Shown piece after piece: positions 1 to 8,356 of a DNA stretch of 64,000 nt. Source of the stretch: Oscillospiraceae bacterium MB08-C2-2 (GTDB lineage Bacteria > Bacillota > Clostridia > Oscillospirales > Ruminococcaceae); assembly GCA_035621215.1 (NCBI GenBank), contig CP141729.1, positions 2,812,944-2,876,943 of the forward strand, in the 5' to 3' direction. The stretch's first letter is position 1, and every line of letters starts with the position of its first letter. The translations under genes and the position numbers were made by a program. The notes beneath the pieces were generated by a model, which was given only the letters and a program-made list of their open reading frames with translations, had not been told where the DNA came from and did not search any database.

Positions 1-147
1 AAAGGTGGTTTTTCCGCAGCCGGTGGGGCCTACAATGCACAGGAACTCGCCGTCGTGCACATTAAAGGAGATGTTATCCAGCACCAGCAGGTCACCAAAG
101 GCCTTTGATATATTGACAGCCTTTACTTTAATATTCGAATCGTTCAC
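1..147 (-). CDS. ABC transporter ATPase, N-terminal part (cut by window edge)
   Basis: The visible 49 codons start at a GTG and carry the beginning of an ABC ATPase: an A-loop region around AFGDLLVL followed by a Walker A at residues 40-48 (GPTGCGKTT). It lies 15 bases downstream of another ATPase gene on the same strand, so the importer operon has two ATPase genes, which suggests an ATPase heterodimer matching its two different permeases. The GTG is preferred because AGAAAGG lies upstream and no in-frame ATG is near. The signature motif and Walker B lie outside the window. Family membership (nitrate/sulfonate/taurine type) is inferred from the neighbours. Confidence 0.85.
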   Translation of the reverse strand, partial: MNDSNIKVKAVNISKAFGDLLVLDNISFNVHDGEFLCIVGPTGCGKTTF

Positions 148-162
148 AGCTACCCAACCTTT

Positions 163-942
163 CTATAATGTAGCGTCCACTGCGCGGGTGATTTCCTCCC
201 GAAGCCGCAGAAACTCAGGATCCATATAGTCTCTTGGCCGGGGAAGGTTGATTTCATACTCGCACCGGATTTTTGAAGGGCAGTTGGTCATGACCACGAT
301 CCGGTCTGCCAGATAGAGGGCTTCCTCTATGTTGTTGGTTACGAATACAACGGTACGCTTTTCTGCCTGCCATATACGTTCGATTTCTTCCTGCATCAAA
401 TAGCGGGTCTGGGCATCCAAATGGCCGAAGGGCTCATCCATATAGAGGCAGATAGGCTCGTTGCAATAGGCTCTGGCAATACCCACACGCTGGCGCATAC
501 CGCCGGAAAGCTTGGCAGGGAAAGCGTTTTCGAAGCCGTTGAGGCCTACCAGGTCGATGTAGTGCATGGCCCGTTCACGCCGCTCCTTTTTGGATATACC
601 CCGCACCTTGGGGCCAAATTCTACGTTGCCCATAACGGTCAGCCATGGAAAAATAGCTGTGGTCTGATAGACCACGCCACGTTCAGGGCCGGGGCCCTCC
701 ACTGGCTTGTCCGCTACCGAAACCTTTCCTCCGGAGGGAAGCTCAAGGCCGGATAAAACATTGATCATGGTGGTTTTTCCGCATTGGCCGGGGCCAAACA
801 GCACTAGAAATTCGTTTTCTCGAACATTTAAAGAGACATCGTCTATAACGGTGAGAGTGCCCTTAGGAGTTTCAAACTCTTTGGTGACATTCTTGCACTC
901 GATAATGGTCTTTTTTATACTCCCTTGTTGTTCCATGCGCAT
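163..942 (-). CDS. ABC transporter ATPase, SsuB/TauB/NrtD type
   Basis: This 259-residue cytoplasmic ATPase should power import by the two permeases encoded upstream. Walker A is at residues 50-58 (GPGQCGKTT, with Q where S or T is usual), the signature LSGGM at 145-149 and Walker B LYMDEP at 166-171. Length and order fit the nitrate/sulfonate/taurine importer family. The start overlaps the end of the upstream permease gene by 28 bases; a second ATG two codons in (MEQQ) is an equally good start. Substrate cannot be read from this subunit. It is followed by a second ATPase gene, an uncommon doubling for this family. Confidence 0.93.
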   Translation of the reverse strand: MRMEQQGSIKKTIIECKNVTKEFETPKGTLTVIDDVSLNVRENEFLVLFGPGQCGKTTMINVLSGLELPSGGKVSVADKPVEGPGPERGVVYQTTAIFPWLTVMGNVEFGPKVRGISKKERRERAMHYIDLVGLNGFENAFPAKLSGGMRQRVGIARAYCNEPICLYMDEPFGHLDAQTRYLMQEEIERIWQAEKRTVVFVTNNIEEALYLADRIVVMTNCPSKIRCEYEINLPRPRDYMDPEFLRLREEITRAVDATL

Positions 943-1703
943 AGGTGTGTTTCCGCCCCTCTCATAATAATCGCAAGTAAAAAGCCGATCAGGCCGATTG
1001 CCAGAATACCCACAAGAATCTGGGGCATATTGTTGGTTTCCATACCGGCAAAAATCATCCAGCCGATGCCTTCTGAGGAGCGAACCATTTCAGCGGCCAC
1101 CACGGTAGCCCAGCTGCTGGAAAGCGCGATTTGCAGGCCTGCAAAAATCTGAGGCACAGAGGATGGAATAACAATTTTGGTGAAAATCTGTATTTTGTTG
1201 GCCCCAAGCATTCGGGCGGCGCCCACCAGAACCGGGTCTACAGCCAAAGCACCGGCGTAGGCATTCATGGTGACATTGGAAAAGGCGGCAAGAAAAATCA
1301 GGAAATACTTGGTCATCTCGCCAAGCCCCAGCCACAGAATGGAAAGGGGAATCCATGCAATGGGAGGGATCGGGCGGATCATTTCAAAAACAGGGCGGCA
1401 AAAGGCTTCAATGCTCTTGTTCCAGCCCATGGCAAGACCCAGCACAATACCGGCTATTGCCGCTACAGTATAGGCAATGAGCACACGACTCAGAGACCAG
1501 AAGGCGTGGCCTAAAATGGTGTAGGGGCCGATTTTGGTATAGAGGCCCTTGATAAAGCGAGTGATGACCACGACAGGGGTGGGCATAATCTGGGCCAGCC
1601 CGGTAAAGGTGGTAACCAGCTGCCACAGAATCAGGAAGCAACCGATGGAGATCGAAGCAGCGATCGCTTTTTGTGTTTTTGTGCTTCTGTGCAAAACGTC
1701 CAT
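915..1703 (-). CDS. ABC transporter permease, SsuC/TauC type
   Basis: A 262-residue inner-membrane permease of the binding-protein-dependent family with about six hydrophobic helices. The cytoplasmic EAA-like loop lies near residue 165 (GAARMLGANKIQIFTKIVIP), where the ATPase docks. Its ATG directly follows the stop codon of the upstream permease, and a GGAGG sits inside that gene's 3' end, so the two are translationally coupled. Similar but not identical to the neighbouring permease, implying a permease heterodimer. It should pass the ligand delivered by the lipoprotein encoded at 2595-3731. Confidence 0.93.
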   Translation of the reverse strand: MDVLHRSTKTQKAIAASISIGCFLILWQLVTTFTGLAQIMPTPVVVITRFIKGLYTKIGPYTILGHAFWSLSRVLIAYTVAAIAGIVLGLAMGWNKSIEAFCRPVFEMIRPIPPIAWIPLSILWLGLGEMTKYFLIFLAAFSNVTMNAYAGALAVDPVLVGAARMLGANKIQIFTKIVIPSSVPQIFAGLQIALSSSWATVVAAEMVRSSEGIGWMIFAGMETNNMPQILVGILAIGLIGFLLAIIMRGAETHLCAWNNKGV

Positions 1704-2495
1704 TTACCATCTGCCTCCTTTGAGAATAGCTTTTTCTAGCAGGGAAATCAGGTAGGTCAGGAATGCGCCAATGGCGCCGATGGAGATCATACCCACGATA
1801 ATAACATCTGGGCGGGTCAGCCCTCGGCTCTGCTGAATCATAAAGCCAAGGCCCTTGGTGGAGGCAAGCAGCTCAGCCGCAACCAGAGCGGTCCAAGCGG
1901 AGCCCAGAGCCACACGCAGGGAGGTAAGAATCATAGGCATAGCGGTGGGAATGGCGATTCTGAAAAGCATCTGGCGGTTGCTTGCGCCGAAGGTTTGCGC
2001 TACCCACAGGTGCACAGCCTTGGTCTGCTTGATGCCGGTGTAGGAGTTAACGATGCAGGGAATCAGCGCAGAAAGAAAGATAACCGCAACCTTGGAGGCC
2101 ATGCCGATGCCGAAGAAGGTGAGCATAACCGGAATCCATGCAATGCCGGGGATCGGGCGCAGCAGGTCGAAAAGGGGACGGGCATAAATATCCACCTTTT
2201 CGCTCCAGCCCATGAGAATGCCCAGCGGGATACCCACAACAAGAGCCAGAAAATAGCCACTCAGTGCAACCTGCAGGCTGGCGCCAATGTGCTGGAACAG
2301 GGTGCCTCCATCGGGGTTGGGATTGCTCAGCTTATAAATAAAGGTTTTAACGATTTTGGCAGGGCTGGGGAAAACATTGGAGGGGAACACCTTAAACACT
2401 GCCGTGATCAAGTGCCACACCAAGATAAACAGCACAATGGATAAAACAGACAACGCTATGTATTTGCCATTGCCCTTTTTCTTTTTTGCTTGCAA
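1704..2495 (-). CDS. ABC transporter permease, SsuC/TauC type
   Basis: A 263-residue membrane permease, partner of the next gene, with a lysine-rich N-terminus, about six hydrophobic helices and an EAA-like loop (VAQTFGASNRQMLFRIAIP). I chose the TTG at 2495 because AGGAAAGAGGG lies nine bases before it. The longer frame opening with a TTG at 2540 abuts a terminator hairpin and has no ribosome binding site. The gene follows that hairpin, so permease and ATPase mRNA is probably less abundant than lipoprotein mRNA, a common arrangement for binding-protein importers. Confidence 0.9.
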   Translation of the reverse strand: MQAKKKKGNGKYIALSVLSIVLFILVWHLITAVFKVFPSNVFPSPAKIVKTFIYKLSNPNPDGGTLFQHIGASLQVALSGYFLALVVGIPLGILMGWSEKVDIYARPLFDLLRPIPGIAWIPVMLTFFGIGMASKVAVIFLSALIPCIVNSYTGIKQTKAVHLWVAQTFGASNRQMLFRIAIPTAMPMILTSLRVALGSAWTALVAAELLASTKGLGFMIQQSRGLTRPDVIIVGMISIGAIGAFLTYLISLLEKAILKGGRW

Positions 2496-2540
2496 AACAT
2501 TGATCCCTCTTTCCTGTGGAGTATACAGCTGAAAAATCAA

Positions 2541-2573
2541 GGCCGGAAAGACCTTTTTCAGAGCTTTCCGGCC
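2541..2573 (-). terminator. Intra-operon terminator/attenuator hairpin
   Basis: Ten-base perfect arms (GGCCGGAAAG and CTTTCCGGCC) enclose a 13-base loop. Read on the minus strand they are followed by TTGATTTTT, a weak T-rich tail. It lies between the lipoprotein gene and the first permease gene of the same operon, where partial termination or 3' protection would raise binding-protein output relative to the membrane subunits. Confidence 0.7.
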
Positions 2574-2594
2574 TTGCAGCGAGGTCTTTTATGA

Positions 2595-3731
2595 CTATTT
2601 GCCGATTACTTTAACATCAATGCCAAAGGCATCCTTGATAACGGTAGGATCAAAGCAGGTATCCAGATTTTCCAGAAGTTCTTCTTCGATTTTACCGGCT
2701 GTGGTAAAGAAGTTGGCAAGCTCGGTGTAGCTGTCGCCAAACACATAGCCATCCTGCTTGATGAAATCCTGATTGATATAATCTCTTACAGAGGCTTCCT
2801 GCTCCATGAGCTTGTCATCGTATTCAAAGCCATTGGCTCCGAAGAACTTAATGGAAAACTCTTTGCGCAGCGCAGGATCTTTCACAAACGCATCACAGGC
2901 TTTTTCATATACCTGAACGAACTTCACAACATCATCGCGTCTGTCAGCAAGAACATCCTTACGTGCGATGATACCATCCTTCATAGTCAGACCGGCGGCC
3001 TCTTCAAAGGATACAGCACGGACTGCACCGCTTTCGGCAGCTTGGAAAGAGAACGGCGGAGGCACAGAGATGGCGTCACCTTCACCGGCAAGGAAAGCCT
3101 GAAGAGCTTGGGCAAATTCCATGTGAATCTGTTCAAATTCGCTTTCCTTTACACCGAACAGCTCGGCGTATTTAATGGTGGTATACTGGGAGACAGTGCC
3201 AAGAGCGCCCAGAACCTTAATGCCGCGGATGGTATCGGCAGAACCAAGAACATCGGGTTTATCAGCAATCTGGCCCTTAACCTGTGCAAGGGGAGAATCG
3301 GCTCTTACATAGAGGCCCATACCACCGGCGGTGTTGGTTTCATAAACAAGAGTGCTGATGCCATTGACCATTGAAAATACAGCGGCAGTGCCGGCAACGC
3401 CCATATCAATTTGTTTGGCAGCAAGAGATTCATTCATAGGGGTGCCGTTGGGGAACATAACAAATTCCACATCCAAACCGGCTTCTGCAAACCAGCCCTG
3501 ATCCAAAGCATACTGAGCGGGAACATTAACCGTGTAGGGCATCATACCCACCTTCAGTTTTTCTCCGGAAGCCACGGGTGCGGCAGGAGCGCTTTCGGCA
3601 CTGCCGGAGCTAGCGGGAGTTGTGGCGGTGTTCCCTGCGCTGCTGGAAGCGGGCTTGCTGTCGGATTGACAGCCGGCGAACAGCATAACTAACATGAGCA
3701 TACTCAGTGCAAGTGAAATAACCTTTTTCAT
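2595..3731 (-). CDS. NMT1/SsuA-type solute-binding lipoprotein
   Basis: A 378-residue extracellular binding protein. Residues 1-21 form a lipoprotein signal peptide with lipobox LFAGC (Cys21 lipidated), followed by a Ser/Ala/Pro-rich linker to about residue 55. The mature domain starts with KVGMMPYTVNVPAQYALDQG, the pattern of NMT1/THI5-like and sulfonate/nitrate binding proteins, where a helix after the first strand touches the ligand. This family binds sulfonates, taurine, nitrate, pyrimidine precursors and others, so the substrate is unknown. It is first in the importer operon, behind a 300-base leader and a promoter with a probable ROK operator. A GGAGG lies upstream of the ATG. Confidence 0.92.
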   Translation of the reverse strand: MKKVISLALSMLMLVMLFAGCQSDSKPASSSAGNTATTPASSGSAESAPAAPVASGEKLKVGMMPYTVNVPAQYALDQGWFAEAGLDVEFVMFPNGTPMNESLAAKQIDMGVAGTAAVFSMVNGISTLVYETNTAGGMGLYVRADSPLAQVKGQIADKPDVLGSADTIRGIKVLGALGTVSQYTTIKYAELFGVKESEFEQIHMEFAQALQAFLAGEGDAISVPPPFSFQAAESGAVRAVSFEEAAGLTMKDGIIARKDVLADRRDDVVKFVQVYEKACDAFVKDPALRKEFSIKFFGANGFEYDDKLMEQEASVRDYINQDFIKQDGYVFGDSYTELANFFTTAGKIEEELLENLDTCFDPTVIKDAFGIDVKVIGK

Positions 3732-4035
3732 TCTGCGAATCCTCCGTCAAATTTTTTGTTGAATAGAAGCCGCCGTGCCATACGGCGGAGGGCTTGACCT
3801 ATATTACCTCCTGTTCAGATTTCGATGTGCATAGTGGAGATATAACCAAAGACAGCTGCGGGTTGGCCAGAATACTCTGCGGTGGGGATACACCGGCCGG
3901 CGGTATGCGGCACAGCCTTTTGGCTATATACGACATTCAGAGCCGTTTTAAGATCATAGCAGAGGCCCTGCTGCCGAATCGGGATAAACCGATGTTTTTT
4001 GGATGACACTTACTTAACAAGGATTTATCGAATTC
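3732..4035 (-). other. Long 5' leader of the importer operon
   Basis: About 300 bases separate the predicted transcription start from the lipoprotein ATG. The leader holds a perfect 7-bp hairpin near 3771-3789 (CCGCCGT, loop ATGGC, ACGGCGG), a stray AGGAGG near 3805-3811 that precedes no start codon, and a GTG-initiated 64-codon open frame at 3815-4009 with plausible codon use but a poor ribosome binding site. I recognise no known riboswitch core here. It may be a structured regulatory leader, a leader peptide gene, or simply a long untranslated region. Confidence 0.4.
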
Positions 4036-4070
4036 GATACTATTATAATTGCGTTCGACAATATTTTCAA
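4027..4070 (-). promoter_or_regulatory. Importer promoter with overlapping palindromic operator
   Basis: On the minus strand a -35 TTGAAA (4070-4065) and a -10 TATAAT (4047-4042) are spaced 17 bases apart. The perfect palindrome ATCGAATTCGAT at 4027-4038 covers the expected start point. A related ATCG-N4-CGAT site lies by the divergent ROK gene's promoter, so the ROK protein is the likely repressor of both. Confidence 0.65.
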
Positions 4071-4127
4071 TATTAATCGTACACAAAAAATAAAATAATG
4101 TTTGTATTTTTGTTATAAAATTATATT

Positions 4128-4164
4128 TTGTACAAAAATAGTATTGTGTTATATCGTTTTCGAT
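4128..4164 (+). promoter_or_regulatory. Probable ROK-gene promoter and operator
   Basis: TTGTAC (4128-4133) and TATATC (4150-4155), 16 bases apart, could be a plus-strand promoter. The palindrome ATCGTTTTCGAT at 4153-4164 matches the operator on the divergent promoter. An AT-rich palindrome TTTTGTACAAAA at 4126-4137 overlaps the -35. The promoter boxes are weak; the repeated operator motif is the stronger evidence. Confidence 0.45.
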
Positions 4165-4342
4165 GTTATCCTTATGAGGATATGTACAAAATGATTTTAA
4201 TGCGATACAATATATCATAGAAAAAACATCCTGCTTTTTGGGGTGTTTGACTTAGATGCAGGAGTATCGCTTCTGGGCGGAGCATTGCCCGAAATGGCGG
4301 TCTACAGCCGCACAGACACAGCAGATTACCAGAGGTGAGCAA

Positions 4343-5575
4343 ATGGAACTCCAGGTTGGCATGGGCGAAATTAAAAAGGTAAACACACAAAACAGTATAT
4401 TGGATATCATCCGCAAGAATGGGGAAGCATCAAAGTTCGATATTAAAAAGATTTCCCGATACAGTATGTCCACTGTGCTGACTGTTATAGAGGAACTAGA
4501 AAGGCTGGGGTATATTCAATATTCCAGAACCGGAAAATCCTCTGTGGGGCGCAAACCCACTCTGTATACCCTCAATGCCGAAGCAGGATATTTTGTGGGA
4601 GTTGAATTCAATGCCGATGAAATACACTGTGTTCTGCTGGATTTTAAGCTGCAGGTTGTGTGCGCCAAATCCAGTGTAATTCTGGAGGCGGACCGACAGG
4701 CCGACCGTATGCTGGAGATTCTGTTTTCGCATATTTCGGAGATGCTGGATTTTCTGCCCTCGCCGGAAAAGGTGATGGGCATTGGTGTGGGTGCTCCCGG
4801 CTATGTTACAGAGGAAAGCACCATCCTGTTTTATGCTTATATTGCAGATTGGACCAATATCAATTTGCGTCAGCTGATTGAGGAGCACTTTCATATTCCC
4901 ACTTATCTGGATAACAACATCAATCTGATTGCTCTTGCCCATCGCAAGGTTACGGAAGACAATCAGAATTTTTTGCTGTTTTCCATCCGAAGCGGTATCC
5001 GTTTCGGATGTGTGCTCAACAATGAGATTTACCGGGGCGCCTTTAATCTTTCGGGTGAGGTGGGGCACACCACCGTTTATCCCAGCAGCCGCCAGTGCCG
5101 CTGTGGGCGCAAAGGCTGCTTGGAAAGCGAAATTTCCAACTATGCCATTATCAACAAGCTGGTGGAGGGTATTTCTGTAGGGCAGTATGGGCAGCTTTGG
5201 AAAATGGCGGAGAAGAAGCAGGAGAATCTGACCGTTTCGCTGTTTGTTCGCTCGGTTCTGGCCGGGCATGAGGAATCCCTTGAACTGTTTGATGAAATCT
5301 GTAACTATCTTGGCAGCGCTTTGGCTCAATCCATTAATATGATGAACCCTTCGCTGATCTATCTGCGCAGTGCTCTGAACGAAGCAGGAGATTTGCTGAT
5401 GGAAAGGCTGGGTACCGTGATTCGCAAACATTCCTTTTATGCAAGCTTGGAAAATTTTGAGCTGCGCCTTTCGGATATAGGGCCCAATGCAGGAGCTATT
5501 GGTGCGGCGCAATTTGCTATGAACAACAATTTCGGCTATGTTTCTATTCCCGCTTTTGCTGCGGGTTTATCGTAA
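4343..5575 (+). CDS. ROK-family transcriptional repressor
   Basis: A 410-residue cytoplasmic regulator: an N-terminal winged helix-turn-helix (about residues 15-75) is followed by a ROK sugar-kinase-like domain. That domain carries a GVGAPG loop and the zinc-binding CRCGRKGCLE segment typical of ROK proteins. I chose the ATG at 4343 because AGAGGTGAG precedes it; the frame is open 29 codons further up but without a ribosome binding site. ROK repressors usually sense sugars or their phosphates. Here it is divergent from the NMT1-type importer, and the paired ATCG-N4-CGAT palindromes suggest it controls that operon and itself. The effector is unknown. Confidence 0.9.
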   Translation: MELQVGMGEIKKVNTQNSILDIIRKNGEASKFDIKKISRYSMSTVLTVIEELERLGYIQYSRTGKSSVGRKPTLYTLNAEAGYFVGVEFNADEIHCVLLDFKLQVVCAKSSVILEADRQADRMLEILFSHISEMLDFLPSPEKVMGIGVGAPGYVTEESTILFYAYIADWTNINLRQLIEEHFHIPTYLDNNINLIALAHRKVTEDNQNFLLFSIRSGIRFGCVLNNEIYRGAFNLSGEVGHTTVYPSSRQCRCGRKGCLESEISNYAIINKLVEGISVGQYGQLWKMAEKKQENLTVSLFVRSVLAGHEESLELFDEICNYLGSALAQSINMMNPSLIYLRSALNEAGDLLMERLGTVIRKHSFYASLENFELRLSDIGPNAGAIGAAQFAMNNNFGYVSIPAFAAGLS

Positions 5576-5613
5576 TCATTTCACTATTTTGGGATCAAAA
5601 AGGGGTAATTATT

Positions 5614-6675
5614 GTGTCAAGAATCATTGAAAGCAACCGCAAGGTTGAGGCAGTGCGGAAAAAGCTGGCAGAGCTGGATGTCAATGCCGTGGTCATCCGC
5701 AAGCAGTGCAATTTCTCATGGATTACCGCAGGAGGGCGTGGCTTTATCGGGCTGGCATCTGAGAATGCCTGCGGCTGTATTGTGGTGAGCAAGGATGCAG
5801 TCTACCTGTTTGCCAATAACATTGAAGCCCCCCGGCTTGCCAATGAGGAGCTGCCCGAGGGTTTTGCACAAGTAGTCAGCACTCTGTGGGAAAACGATGG
5901 CACACTGAACCAGCTGATTGCCGATAAGGTCGGCACTTTTGTGGAGGATAGTGCTCTGGAGCCTTTCTTTAAGGAACAGCGCACCCTTTTGTGTGAAGAA
6001 GAAATTCAGCGTTACCGTGTTCTGGCCAAAGAAACGGTGGAGGTTGTGGAGCAGGTCTGCCGGGAGCTCCCTCAAGGTGCCACCGAGGTGGAGATTGCGG
6101 GAATGCTGGCTCAGGGCTTTTGGAAGCGTGCCATTGAGCCGATCACGCTGCTGGTTGCAGCCGATGACCGCAGTAATCATGTTCGCCATTATGTTCCCAC
6201 TGAGAAAAAGGTTCAGAAAGGCGTAATCCTTTCTGTGTGTGCAAGACGGCATGGCCTCATCGTTTCCGCTACCCGCATCGTGGCCTTTGACAAGGCTTTT
6301 GCCGCAGGCTATCGCAACCTGCTCAAGGTGGAGGCGGATATGTTTGACAGCATTAAAGCAGGCAACCGTATTTCTGATGTTTTTGCCGCAGGCTGTGCTT
6401 CTTATGCCAGCAACGGTCTGCCGGAAGAATGGCAGAACCATCATCAGGGCGGGCTGACCGGCTATGTAGCTCGGGAAATCCGTGCAGACCACAGCACAGG
6501 GACCGAAATTCTTGTTAATCAAGCCTATGCCTTTAATCCTTCTGTTAAAGGCGCCAAGTGTGAGGATACCGTTCTGGTGACCGAACAAGGGCTTGAATTT
6601 CTTACAGACCCCACCGCACAGTGGCCCTGCATCCAGCAGAGTGGCTACCGCCGGGCCGATGTGCTCTGCCGATAA
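5614..6675 (+). CDS. M24 (aminopeptidase P/creatinase fold) family protein, metal site apparently degenerate
   Basis: A 353-residue protein with the two-domain layout of Xaa-Pro peptidases: a creatinase-like N-terminal domain (1-130) and a pita-bread M24 domain (about 135-345). In true M24 peptidases the metal is held by Asp, Asp, His, Glu, Glu. Here the first Asp region reads SVCARRHGLIVSATR, with no aspartate where two are expected, although HHQGGLTGY and CEDTVLV keep the later blocks. It may be a metal-independent hydrolase, like creatinase, or a binding protein. The GTG start follows AAAGGGG. It lies 38 bases after the ROK gene, so it may be co-transcribed and act on the imported compound. 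Confidence 0.8.
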   Translation: MSRIIESNRKVEAVRKKLAELDVNAVVIRKQCNFSWITAGGRGFIGLASENACGCIVVSKDAVYLFANNIEAPRLANEELPEGFAQVVSTLWENDGTLNQLIADKVGTFVEDSALEPFFKEQRTLLCEEEIQRYRVLAKETVEVVEQVCRELPQGATEVEIAGMLAQGFWKRAIEPITLLVAADDRSNHVRHYVPTEKKVQKGVILSVCARRHGLIVSATRIVAFDKAFAAGYRNLLKVEADMFDSIKAGNRISDVFAAGCASYASNGLPEEWQNHHQGGLTGYVAREIRADHSTGTEILVNQAYAFNPSVKGAKCEDTVLVTEQGLEFLTDPTAQWPCIQQSGYRRADVLCR

Positions 6676-6700
6676 AACAAAACTACTGCAAAGTTTAAAA

Positions 6701-6742
6701 AACAGATAAATTCCAGCAACGGAATTTGTCTGTTTTCTTTTA
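6701..6742 (+). terminator. Rho-independent terminator after the ROK/M24 operon
   Basis: Arms AACAGATAAATTCC and GGAATTTGTCTGTT (one T-G pair) surround a six-base loop and are followed by TTCTTTTAT. It lies 25 bases after the M24 gene stop. Confidence 0.8.
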
Positions 6743-6811
6743 TGCCCACATACATTATAATGGTATGAAGCAGGCAAGCTAAAATCAGGTCTGCTTAAAG
6801 GGAGTGAAAGC

Positions 6812-7396
6812 TTGGTTTATCAAATACTATCCTTTGCCACGCTGGCGGCATTTTATTCCATCTATATAGGGAAGATGCTGGCCCAGAGAAAAAAGGGCAT
6901 ACAGACAGACCATATGGCAAAAGGTAACAAGCAAGGTTCTCTCATGACAGTGGAGCGGCTTATGAAGCTGGCGACCTACAGCGTTGTGGTTGCTGAGGCT
7001 GTGAGCATTCTTCTGAACCGGTATGCTTTGGCTCCGGCTCTACGTCAAGCGGGTGTTCTGATTGGATTTGCCGGAGTGGCGGTTTTTGGCACGGCGGTTT
7101 ATACAATGCGAGACAGTTGGCGGGCGGGTATTCCGCAGGAAGATAAAACAGCTATGATTACCGATGGGATATACGCTTTCAGCCGGAATCCGGCGTTTGT
7201 GGGATTCTATTTAACCTATGCGGGCATTCTCCTGACTTTCTTCAACTGGGTGCTGTTGGTTTTTACAGTGCTTTCTATCACGCTTCTGCACCTCCAGATT
7301 CTCAAGGAAGAAGTGTTTTTGCCGACAGTGTTTGGAGAGCAATATTATGAATATAAAAAACAGGTAAGACGCTATGTGGGCAGGGTGAAAAAATGA
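6812..7396 (+). CDS. Isoprenylcysteine methyltransferase-family membrane protein
   Basis: A 194-residue membrane protein with about four hydrophobic helices and the C-terminal block DGIYAFSRNPAFVGFYL. The RNPxFxG element matches the S-adenosylmethionine-binding region of the ICMT/PEMT family of membrane methyltransferases. The bacterial substrate is usually unknown. The TTG start is supported by GGGAGTG nine bases before it and by absence of a better in-frame start. The stop overlaps the next gene's ATG (ATGA), so both are translated from one mRNA. Confidence 0.8.
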   Translation: MVYQILSFATLAAFYSIYIGKMLAQRKKGIQTDHMAKGNKQGSLMTVERLMKLATYSVVVAEAVSILLNRYALAPALRQAGVLIGFAGVAVFGTAVYTMRDSWRAGIPQEDKTAMITDGIYAFSRNPAFVGFYLTYAGILLTFFNWVLLVFTVLSITLLHLQILKEEVFLPTVFGEQYYEYKKQVRRYVGRVKK

Positions 7397-8112
7397 AAAT
7401 CACGGTGATCAACGGTACAGAGGTTAAAGGCTGTACCTACCAGATCAAAGAAGCCTTTTTGGAATCTTTGCGTGCCGAAAATGAAATCAAAGAGTTTTAT
7501 TTACCCAAGGATATGCCCCATTTTTGCACAGGCTGTAAAAACTGCTTCTTTAAAAGTGAGAGCCACTGCCCGCATGCGCTGTATGTGCGGCCCATTTGGG
7601 AGGCCATGCTGGAAGCCGATTTGCTGGTGTTTGCCTCTCCGGTTTATGCCCTGCGAACCACAGCCCAAATGAAGGCGCTGCTGGATCACCTGTGCGTGCA
7701 TTGGATGGTGCACCGGCCGGACGATAGAATGTTCGCCAAACGAGCCGTTATTCTGACCAATGCAATTGGCGTGTTTAATGGGGGCGCCCAGAAGGATATT
7801 GCCACCAGTCTCACATGGCTGGGCATTTCAGATATCAGAAAAATGGGTGTGGGGCTTTTAGAAGGTGTTATCTGGCAGGAGCTTTCCGCCAAGCGGCGCC
7901 ATGAAATTATTCGTAAAGCCCAAAGGCTGTCTTGGCGCTGTCACAAGGTAAAGCCTGCCAGCAAAGGAATTCGGATTGGGTTGCTGTTTGAGATGACGCG
8001 AATGCTCCATCAGGCTGTTGCCAAAAAAGAGATTCCACTCTCTGCCGATAATCGGCATTGGGTGCAAAAGGGTTGGATTCAGGTGAAAGCTATAGGTGCT
8101 GAAACGAATTAG
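7393..8112 (+). CDS. Flavodoxin-fold NAD(P)H-dependent oxidoreductase with Cys cluster
   Basis: A 239-residue protein starting with the strand-loop MKITVINGTEVKGCTY of FMN-binding flavodoxin-like reductases. It carries a CTGCKNCFFKSESHCPH segment (about residues 46-62) typical of iron-sulfur flavoproteins and related multimeric FMN reductases, and a FASPVYALRTTAQMKALLD segment that packs on FMN. It probably binds FMN and perhaps an Fe-S cluster and reduces small molecules in the cytoplasm. It overlaps the methyltransferase gene by four bases; a functional link between the two is possible but not shown. Confidence 0.85.
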   Translation: MKITVINGTEVKGCTYQIKEAFLESLRAENEIKEFYLPKDMPHFCTGCKNCFFKSESHCPHALYVRPIWEAMLEADLLVFASPVYALRTTAQMKALLDHLCVHWMVHRPDDRMFAKRAVILTNAIGVFNGGAQKDIATSLTWLGISDIRKMGVGLLEGVIWQELSAKRRHEIIRKAQRLSWRCHKVKPASKGIRIGLLFEMTRMLHQAVAKKEIPLSADNRHWVQKGWIQVKAIGAETN

Positions 8113-8356
8113 AAGATCGCTGCTCTTTCATTATTAAAATAAAACAGAGCTTTTTGATTGAAGAAGTGAGCCGCTTTGTGGTATAATAAGCACAAAGCGC
8201 ATATTATGCCGCCTTATGCTGTGCGTAATTTTTCGCATCCTTTCTTATTGTGGATAAAGGAAGTGCCTATCGCACGGCATGAGCACAAAAGTGAAAAAAT
8301 TTAGTTTTATAAAGTCATGAGAAGAAATTTTAACTATATATTGTGGAGGTGTTCGT

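Noticed and set aside
421-756. 111-codon plus-strand frame inside the ATPase gene
   Set aside because: Shadow of the minus-strand ATPase, whose Walker and signature motifs are intact.
3771-3789. Possible mini-ykkC or other guanidine riboswitch upstream of an SsuABC-like importer
   Set aside because: Only one hairpin is found and its loop is ATGGC; the paired ACGR-loop hairpins of mini-ykkC and the ykkC core are absent.
3815-4009. 64-codon open frame in the importer leader as a gene
   Set aside because: GTG start with poor ribosome binding site, no recognisable sequence; kept only as a comment on the leader.
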